A stretch of DNA of 33,644 nucleotides, taken from contig JACRJY010000070.1 of the NCBI GenBank assembly GCA_016235585.1, positions 1-33,644 of the forward strand, in the 5' to 3' direction. Shown here in pieces: positions 27,333 through 33,644 of the stretch. How positions within the stretch are numbered: position 1 is the stretch's first letter; every line of letters begins with the position of its first letter. The position numbers and the translations under genes are program-made. This stretch comes from Verrucomicrobiota bacterium. Its GTDB lineage: Bacteria > Verrucomicrobiota > Verrucomicrobiia > Limisphaerales > JACRJY01. The notes below the pieces were generated by a model. That model made no database searches and had not been told where the DNA came from. It saw only the letters and a list, made by a program, of their open reading frames with translations.

Positions 27333-29635
27333 GCGGATTCAACGGTGGCGGTGGGGTGCGCGCGGCTCATTCTTTTCCACGCAATGCCGCAGCCCGCGAG
27401 AGTGGCGAGAGAAATCAACGCGCCGAAAATGAAATTCCAGTCGCGATAAATCAATCGCACCGTGGACTTGCCCGCCGGGACTTCGACGGCTTGAAAGGCG
27501 TGGTTGGCGCGCAGGAGCGTGGCGGGCTGCCCGTTCATCGTCGCGTGCCACGGATGGTAAAACGTCTGCGCGATGACCACCATGGCGGGAACGGCGGCCT
27601 CGACTTCAAACTCAACGAGGTGATTGGAGAAAACTTTCGGAGTTACGCGGGCGGTTGAGTTTGTCGGGATTTGAGATTGGAACCGGAACACGCCCTTCGC
27701 GGGAAGATACACCATCTTTGCAGAGCCAAAGTCGGGAGTAGCAAGCTGTAACAATGTTTTCGTGGGGTCGGTAAAAATGGGTTGCTGCCCTGCCGTAATC
27801 CACGGCAGCGCCGAAGGCCGGTTCGTCCAGACAAAGACTTGCCCCGGCGCGGTGATGTGGGTCACGCCGAGAAAATCCAGAAGTGACGCGGGCGGGTTGT
27901 TCGTGTCGGCGTAAAGGCGTTTTTGCAGTTCCGCCTGCTCGCGGATTTGCAGCGTCGAGGAGCCGTTCACCTTCGGCACGCCGTCGAGCAGGTTGAGATT
28001 CGACCAGAGCGCACGGCGCTTGATGAGAAAGTCGCTTTGTGCATCCGTAATTTCACTGCGAAGCAATTGCCGCTCGGCAGAAGGCGTAATGAATACACGT
28101 GTGACACCAAGCGCGGGCAGCGGCGTGAGTTGTAGCGCCTGCCGCACCGCGTTGGGCGCGAAGTTTGCGGACGGAATCGTGGGATTCAGCCGTGGCAGGT
28201 GAGTGAGGGCGTCCAGCGCAACGAGCATGAGTGTGCCGAACTGAAGCGCGGTTTTGACGCGCACGTTGGCCATGCGGCTCGCGCCGAACAGCGCGGCGAG
28301 AACCGTCGTCAGGAAGAACAGCCGCGCTCCGGCGTTGGCTTTCGCGGTAGCGACTTGATCGTAGGGATACGCATATGCTTGGGCGAACCATAGAATCGCT
28401 CCCGCCACGCCGACGAAACAGAACCACAGCGAAACCGCGGGAGTCCAGTCCGCTGACTGATTTTTCTCGTCGTCACCATCCAGATGCCGAACCGCCAGCG
28501 CGGCGAGCAGCGGCACGGCGAAGGCGAGCAGCGTGACGAACTTGATCGGATAGCGGGCCACTCCGAGTGCGGGGAAAAGCTGCTTCAGCCACGAGTAGAT
28601 GAACCCGTTTTCACCGAGCGCGAGAATCAAACCCAGCCCGACGGCAACCGCGAGCACCAGTGTGCGGCGTTCGCGGATGCGGAGAGCCGCGAGCACCGCG
28701 AGCAGAAGCACGCCGCCGCCGAGGAAATATGTGGCGAGAAAAGTCTGATCCTCCTGCCGGAAATCGCCCTGCGGCGTGCGGAAGTAGTGGAAGATCGGCA
28801 CGAAGAAATTCGCCCAGCCCCAGCCGGGCATCGCCCACTTGGCGGTGGCGAAGTCACGGTCACGCTGCGAGTGCGCGAGCAGATCAAAAAACGGAAGCAG
28901 TTGCGCCGCGGTCAGCGCGGCGACGAGCGCGATGAGCAGGCCGAAGCGCAGCAGGGCAGGGGGGGGTGGCGTCGGGCCTTTGATGGTGTCCGCCGCGAGC
29001 CACATCAATAGAAAGAGCCACGTGAGGAGAATCAGTTCCGGCACGCCGGAGAGCATCTGCATCGCGCCCGCGAGCGCCGCGAGGATGACGGCTCGTCCGC
29101 CGTCGCGCCACGCGTGCTCCGCAGCGAGCACGAGCCACGGCATCCAGCCGAGCGCGACGGTGTAGTTCGGCCAGGCGAGGCTGGAGAGCGTGACGCCGTT
29201 GAAGACGAAGGCGAAGCCCGCCAGCGCGGCGGCGAAGGCGTGGCCGTTCGTCCAGCGGCGGGCGAGGAAATACATTCCCAGGCCGCCGAGGAACAGGTGC
29301 GCGAGGCAAAAGAAACCGAGCGACCACGGCAGCGGCAGCAGCAGGTAAATCAGCGCGCCGGGGTAGAGCGCCATCGTCCCCCACTGCGCGAGGAAGGGCG
29401 CGCCGCAGTTGCTGTAGGGATTCCACAGCGGCAGTTCGCCGCGCCAGAAGCAGTCGCGGTGAAATTGCGCGAAGGGATAGCCAAGCACGCCGTAGTCGAA
29501 ATTGAACCACGAGCCCTGCCCGGTCAGCACGCTGAAGTGCGCGAGGCCGAGCGCCGCCGCCAGCGCGAGCGCGAAGCGGCCCGTGCTGAACCATGAGTCC
29601 GCCGGGGGGATTTGTGTTGAAGTGGCTTCGCTCAC
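27329..29635 (-). CDS. YfhO-type multi-pass membrane protein, copy 2
   Basis: I place the start at the GTG at 29635, giving 768 residues, because it overlaps the upstream stop by 4 bp (GTGA) and aligns the N-terminus (SEATSTQIPPADSWFSTGRFAL) with the other copies. The frame runs open further up to 29836 but that part is the upstream gene. It has the family features: FDYGVLGYP with D47, CFWRGELPLWNPYSNCGAPF, about a dozen membrane segments, and the C-terminal block WHATMNGQPATLLRANHAFQAVEVPAG. The loop that carries the repeat insertion in copy 1 is short here (about 15 residues), which marks the ancestral state. It ends by overlapping the start of copy 1. Probably a GT-C-like glycan transferase; substrate unknown. 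Confidence 0.85.
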   Translation of the reverse strand: MSEATSTQIPPADSWFSTGRFALALAAALGLAHFSVLTGQGSWFNFDYGVLGYPFAQFHRDCFWRGELPLWNPYSNCGAPFLAQWGTMALYPGALIYLLLPLPWSLGFFCLAHLFLGGLGMYFLARRWTNGHAFAAALAGFAFVFNGVTLSSLAWPNYTVALGWMPWLVLAAEHAWRDGGRAVILAALAGAMQMLSGVPELILLTWLFLLMWLAADTIKGPTPPPPALLRFGLLIALVAALTAAQLLPFFDLLAHSQRDRDFATAKWAMPGWGWANFFVPIFHYFRTPQGDFRQEDQTFLATYFLGGGVLLLAVLAALRIRERRTLVLAVAVGLGLILALGENGFIYSWLKQLFPALGVARYPIKFVTLLAFAVPLLAALAVRHLDGDDEKNQSADWTPAVSLWFCFVGVAGAILWFAQAYAYPYDQVATAKANAGARLFFLTTVLAALFGASRMANVRVKTALQFGTLMLVALDALTHLPRLNPTIPSANFAPNAVRQALQLTPLPALGVTRVFITPSAERQLLRSEITDAQSDFLIKRRALWSNLNLLDGVPKVNGSSTLQIREQAELQKRLYADTNNPPASLLDFLGVTHITAPGQVFVWTNRPSALPWITAGQQPIFTDPTKTLLQLATPDFGSAKMVYLPAKGVFRFQSQIPTNSTARVTPKVFSNHLVEFEVEAAVPAMVVIAQTFYHPWHATMNGQPATLLRANHAFQAVEVPAGKSTVRLIYRDWNFIFGALISLATLAGCGIAWKRMSRAHPTATVESA

Positions 29636-31950
29636 GGCACGGATGATTTGCGGCGCAAGAGCAGGAAGCCAACGCAGCCCGCGAGCGTGAGCAGTGAAAT
29701 CGCGGCTCCGAGCCGGAACGCCTTGTCCTCGTAGGCGAAGCGGACGGTCTGCCGCCCGGCCTTCAACTCGACGGCCTGGAAGGCGTGGTTTGCCCGCCAG
29801 ATGGGAACCGCCTCGCCGTCGCGATAGGCCCGCCACGAATGGTAATGTGTCTGCGAGAGGACGAACAGCGCGGGCCGGTCGGCTTCGACTTCAAACGTGA
29901 GGCGGTGCGGCGAGAGTTGCTGGTTCAGCACGCGCACCGTGGCGGCGTTGGTGGCGGTGATTTTTCCGGCGGCCTCCGGCGGAAGATGCACGACGCGGCG
30001 CGGATCAAAGCTGGTGGAGTTAAGCGCGCGAAGCGTCGTGCCGAGGTCGGTGAAGAGCGGGACTTGTCCGCCTGTCGCGAGCGGCATGAACGACGGGCGG
30101 CTGTTCCAGACGAGCGCATTGGTCGCACAGTTGGTGAGGCCCACGCCCATGAAATCCAACAGCGGGGCGGAAGAGTGGTTCGTCGGCGCGAAGAAAATTA
30201 TGGACCACAGGCCGCGCTGCTCGCGCACGTAGAGCGAGAAGAAGCCGTCCATTGAGGGAAGGTTTTCCAGCAGGTTGCAGTCCACGAACAATCCAATGCG
30301 GTGGGCGAGATAATCCTGCGCCGGACTGCCCATCACTTTCTTGTCGAGCTGGTCGTAGGCGCCTTTGGGCGTGAACACCCGCGCGCCGCCGAGGGCCGGG
30401 AACGGAGTGATGCCGGCCTGCCGCCAGTGTTCGCGCACCACGCCGGAGGCGAGGCTTTCGGGAGGAATCGCGGGATTCTGCGTCGGCGCGTGCGTCCAGA
30501 CATCGAGCCAGAGCAGCACCAGCAGCGCGACGCGTGGCAGCCATTCGAACTGGTCGCGCCGCCAGCGCGGGAGAAAACAAAGGCCGCCAAGGATGAGCAC
30601 CAGATACAAGGCGCGCATCAATCCGTGCTGCCAGCTCGCAGTGAACAGTTCGCCCAAGACCGGGTGCGAGTAGGACCACCACACGATGAAGACCATCGCG
30701 GCGAGCGCGATTCCGCCGAATGCGAACACGGAGTTTCGCCAGCGCCGCACGGAAGCTGGTTCATCACTGGCGCGCAGTTGTGCGATGGCCAGCGCGGCGA
30801 GCAGCGGCAGGCAGAAGGTGGTGATGAGGACGAATTTGACGGTGAACCGGTTGAGGCCGAGCTGCGGGATGAGTTGGCGGAGCCACGCGAAGATGAATCC
30901 GTCATCACCGAGCGCGAGCACGAGGCTCAAGCCGAACAGCCCGCCGAGAAACCACGCCATCGGCTCACGCACGCGCCACAGGGCCAGCAGCGCGAGCACG
31001 AACGCGCCCGCCCCGAAGTAATAGGAGGTCGTCCAGTCCTGGCCGTATTGGAAGCACACGCCGGCCCCGGTCACAAAGCACCGGAAGAGCGGCACGAGGA
31101 AGTTCGCCCAGCCCCAGACCGGCATCGCCCAGTTGAGCGCGGCCACGGTATCCTTGTCGCGGTCGGTGTGCGGCAGGAAGTCGAGGAACGGCAGCAGTTG
31201 CGCCGCCGCGAGGCCGGTGACGAGCAGCACGATGGCGAGGAAACGGAGTAGAGGCTTCGGCTTAATCTGCCATTTTCGCTGTTCGTTTCGCTGGAGCAAG
31301 TCTCCCAGCATCAATGCGGCGGCGATACCCCACGTCAGCAAAATCACCTCCGGCGAGCCGGTCAGCATCTGCATCCCGCCCGCGAGCGCGGCGATGACAA
31401 TTGCGCGTCCGCCTTCGCGCCACGCACGCTGCGTGGCCAGCACGACCCACGGCATCCAGCCTAGGGCGGCTTCGTGGCTGAACCACATCAGGCAGTTGAG
31501 CGCCACGCCGTTGAAGGCGTAGAGCACCCCGGCGGCGGCGGCGGCGAAGCGGTTGCCGCTCCAGCGCGTGGCAAGGAAATACATTCCCATGCCGCCGAAG
31601 AAAAGATGCGCGAGCACATACACGTTCAGCGACCACGGCATGGGCAGCAGCAGATAGATGAGCGTGCCGGGGTAGAGCGCCACGGTGTTCCACTGCGCGA
31701 GGAAGGGCAGGCCGTTGCAACTCCACGGATTCCACAGCGGGACTTCGCCGCGCCAGAAGCATTCACGCTGGAACTGCGCCGCCGGATAGGAGAAGTAGCC
31801 GAAGTCGCGGAAGTAAAAAGTCTTGAAGCCCAGCAGCACCTCGTAAAACGGAATGACCATCAGCACGGCCAGCAGCACGGCGAACCGCGCGGGCGTGAAC
31901 CACGCGTCCGCCGTCGGCGTTTCAGGGGCGGATGTTTCCTCGGAGGTCAT
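29632..31950 (-). CDS. YfhO-type multi-pass membrane protein, copy 3
   Basis: This 772-residue paralogue starts at an ATG at 31950 with MTSEETSAPETPTADAWF, a short acidic cytoplasmic N-terminus. The first membrane segment is followed by FYFRDFGYFSYP with D49, then CFWRGEVPLWNPWSCNGLPF and a series of hydrophobic helices. The C-terminal extracytoplasmic part contains YHSWRAYRDGEAVPIWRANHAF and a last membrane helix near LLTLAGCVGFLLLRRK. It lies 21 bp after the stop of copy 4 and overlaps the start of copy 2 by 4 bp. The four genes are clearly tandem duplicates that have diverged widely, most in the C-terminal half, which suggests different substrates or partners. Confidence 0.85.
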   Translation of the reverse strand: MTSEETSAPETPTADAWFTPARFAVLLAVLMVIPFYEVLLGFKTFYFRDFGYFSYPAAQFQRECFWRGEVPLWNPWSCNGLPFLAQWNTVALYPGTLIYLLLPMPWSLNVYVLAHLFFGGMGMYFLATRWSGNRFAAAAAGVLYAFNGVALNCLMWFSHEAALGWMPWVVLATQRAWREGGRAIVIAALAGGMQMLTGSPEVILLTWGIAAALMLGDLLQRNEQRKWQIKPKPLLRFLAIVLLVTGLAAAQLLPFLDFLPHTDRDKDTVAALNWAMPVWGWANFLVPLFRCFVTGAGVCFQYGQDWTTSYYFGAGAFVLALLALWRVREPMAWFLGGLFGLSLVLALGDDGFIFAWLRQLIPQLGLNRFTVKFVLITTFCLPLLAALAIAQLRASDEPASVRRWRNSVFAFGGIALAAMVFIVWWSYSHPVLGELFTASWQHGLMRALYLVLILGGLCFLPRWRRDQFEWLPRVALLVLLWLDVWTHAPTQNPAIPPESLASGVVREHWRQAGITPFPALGGARVFTPKGAYDQLDKKVMGSPAQDYLAHRIGLFVDCNLLENLPSMDGFFSLYVREQRGLWSIIFFAPTNHSSAPLLDFMGVGLTNCATNALVWNSRPSFMPLATGGQVPLFTDLGTTLRALNSTSFDPRRVVHLPPEAAGKITATNAATVRVLNQQLSPHRLTFEVEADRPALFVLSQTHYHSWRAYRDGEAVPIWRANHAFQAVELKAGRQTVRFAYEDKAFRLGAAISLLTLAGCVGFLLLRRKSSVP

Positions 31951-31971
31951 CGAGGCCGGGAAATTGCGGGG

Positions 31972-33644
31972 TCAGCTTTCATGGTTCGCGGGCTTTTTCT
32001 TCCATGCTTTCCATACCAAGGCGAGCAGCAAAATCAGCGCGCCGCCGCTCACTGCCGCTCCCGGCACAAGCATCCGCTCACGGTAGACCAGCACCACGCG
32101 GCTGCGGCCCGCCGGCACCTCGACGGCCTGGAACGCGAGGTTCGCCCGGAGCAGCGGCACGGGCTGGCCGTTCACAGTGGGATGCCAGTTGCGGTAAAAG
32201 TTCTGCGACACCACGGCGAGCGTTGGTTGGGGCGACTCGACTTCAAACTCGACGCGGTGCGCGGTGAACGAGAGCGGGTTCACTCGCGCGGCAACGCGAT
32301 TGGTGGCCGTGGCAAAAGAGCGTGCTTCCGGTGTGAGGAAGACGATTTCGCGCGGGTTGAAGTTCGTCGCGGCCAGCGCGGCGGAAGTAATGCCCGCGTC
32401 GGTGAAGACGGGCTGCTGTCCGGCGGTAATCCACGGCATCGCGCTGGGCCGGTGCTCCCATGCGATGTTTTTTCCCGGCGCGGTGAAGTGAGTAACGCCG
32501 AGAAAATCAATCAGCGCGGGCGGTGGGTTCGAGGCCGAGTAGAGCAGGAACATGATGCGCTCCAACTCCGGGAAATACACCGAGAACGAGCCGCCGACCT
32601 TCGGGATGCCGTCGAGCAGGTTGAAGTTCGCCATGAGGCCGAGCCGTCCGTAGAGGAAATTGTCCACGGCGTTCGTGAGCGGCAGCGAATTGAGCGTGAG
32701 TTCGGTTGCGAGGCTCAACATCACGCGCGACTCGCCAATTCTCGGAGCGGGTTCGAGGTGCAGTTCCTTGCGCGCAAAGCCCGGCTCGTAGGTCCAGTTC
32801 GGCACGGTGGGGTTGGCGCGCGGGCCGTTGGACATCGCGTCGGCCCAGAACACGAGGATCAGCGCGAAGGTGGCGACGAACTTCATACGCTGACTCGAAC
32901 TCCGCCGCCACCACACAAACGCCCCGCCCAGCAGCGCGAGAATCACCAGCCGCCCCGCGCCGCTCCATGCCGCCACGGTTCCGGGAACGTCGTTCACCGG
33001 GAACATCGCGCCGAGCACGGCGAGCACGGCGATGATGCCCGCGACAATTCCCAACAACGTCAGCGCACTCTTTCGCCGTGCGGCAAAATCGCCTTCCATC
33101 TCCAGCAAAAACTTCGCGCCAAACGCCGCCAGCAGCGGCACGCAGAACGTCGCCGTGACGACGAACTTCACCGGGTAGCGCATGAAGCCGATGCCGGGAA
33201 AAACTTCGCGCACCGCGCGGTAGAGTCCGCCGTCGTCGCCCAGCGCCAGCCAGAGCGTGAGCAGCGTGGCCCCACCGAGCAGGAGCACGCGGCGCTCACG
33301 GACTTTCCACCCGCCGAGCACCGCGAGGAACAGCACGGCGACGCCGCAGTAATAGGAATACACCCACGCCTGCCCCGGCTGCGCGTGGACGCCGATGGAG
33401 CCGGGGAAGGTGCGGAAGAGCGGCACGAAGAGGTTCGCCCAGCCCCACCACGGCATCGCCCATTGCGAATCGGCAAAGCCGCTGTTGCGCTGCGAATGCT
33501 TCAGCAAGTCGAGGAACGGCAGCAGTTGGATGGCCGCCAGCGCCGCCACCAGCGCGACGATGGAGCCGAAGCGCGCGAGCAGGCGGAGCCGCGGTTGCGT
33601 TCCAGTTTTTTCGTTGGATTCAGTGGAAGCAAAAGCTGTCGAAA
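31972..33644 (-). CDS. YfhO-type multi-pass membrane protein, copy 4 (5' end outside window)
   Basis: At least 557 residues of a fourth YfhO-type protein are present. The frame stays open to the window edge. An internal GTG at 33549 is not the real start, because the residues upstream of it (RFGSIVALVAALAAIQLLPFLDLL) align with the middle of the other copies. The visible part therefore lacks the N-terminal helices and the CFWRGE block. It retains the later membrane helices, the NLLDGIPKVGG and DFLGVTHF blocks of the lumenal region, and the C-terminal YRNWHPTVNGQPVPLLRANLAFQAVEVPAG block before a final helix. It is the first seen of four genes in one direction, so the promoter of the cluster lies outside the window. 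Confidence 0.85.
   Translation of the reverse strand, partial: STAFASTESNEKTGTQPRLRLLARFGSIVALVAALAAIQLLPFLDLLKHSQRNSGFADSQWAMPWWGWANLFVPLFRTFPGSIGVHAQPGQAWVYSYYCGVAVLFLAVLGGWKVRERRVLLLGGATLLTLWLALGDDGGLYRAVREVFPGIGFMRYPVKFVVTATFCVPLLAAFGAKFLLEMEGDFAARRKSALTLLGIVAGIIAVLAVLGAMFPVNDVPGTVAAWSGAGRLVILALLGGAFVWWRRSSSQRMKFVATFALILVFWADAMSNGPRANPTVPNWTYEPGFARKELHLEPAPRIGESRVMLSLATELTLNSLPLTNAVDNFLYGRLGLMANFNLLDGIPKVGGSFSVYFPELERIMFLLYSASNPPPALIDFLGVTHFTAPGKNIAWEHRPSAMPWITAGQQPVFTDAGITSAALAATNFNPREIVFLTPEARSFATATNRVAARVNPLSFTAHRVEFEVESPQPTLAVVSQNFYRNWHPTVNGQPVPLLRANLAFQAVEVPAGRSRVVLVYRERMLVPGAAVSGGALILLLALVWKAWKKKPANHES

Overview
The window is GC-rich bacterial chromosome, most likely from a verrucomicrobium of the Pedosphaera/Limisphaera kind. 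That assignment is inference. It rests on very large secreted delta-60/Ig-like proteins ending in an FYRIRM-type tail, tandem YfhO-type membrane proteins, a SufT-like protein, many starts without an obvious Shine-Dalgarno, and dense GC-rich palindromic repeats, some of which sit inside coding sequence. No rRNA or taxonomic marker gene is present.

Layout. At 1-1771 lie the 3' part of a NAD synthetase gene and a separate nitrilase-superfamily amidohydrolase. An exported PIG-L-type deacetylase (1890-2843, minus) follows, then a repeat-filled gap. From 3178 to 5142 run a SufT-like Fe-S assembly protein, a TonB/TolA-like protein and a small AT-rich membrane protein. Two RhlE-like DEAD-box helicases (5237-6469 and 8528-9778) flank a secreted protein whose 5' end lies inside a MITE-like element. 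A 1339-residue Sel1-repeat protein fills 9830-13849.

The accessory core is 13861-17206. It holds the 3' remnant of an ISL3-like transposase and a 17-unit, strictly 21-nt tandem repeat. Next is a complete 2394-bp IS1595-family transposon (14524-16917) with 23-bp terminal inverted repeats and a perfect 8-bp target duplication, followed by a cluster of palindromic repeats. Besides its transposase the transposon carries an unknown 215-residue protein, strong RNA hairpins, and a leucine-type (class II) tRNA whose anticodon is UGG, a proline anticodon. This tRNA-carrying transposon is the most unusual thing in the window.

From 17259 come a 1516-residue secreted protein (two blocks of seven delta-60 repeats and six Ig-like domains), a type IA topoisomerase of the TopB kind with an extended zinc-ribbon tail, and four tandem YfhO-type membrane proteins on the minus strand. 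Two of the three junctions between those four are 4-bp stop/start overlaps. The last gene runs off the window.
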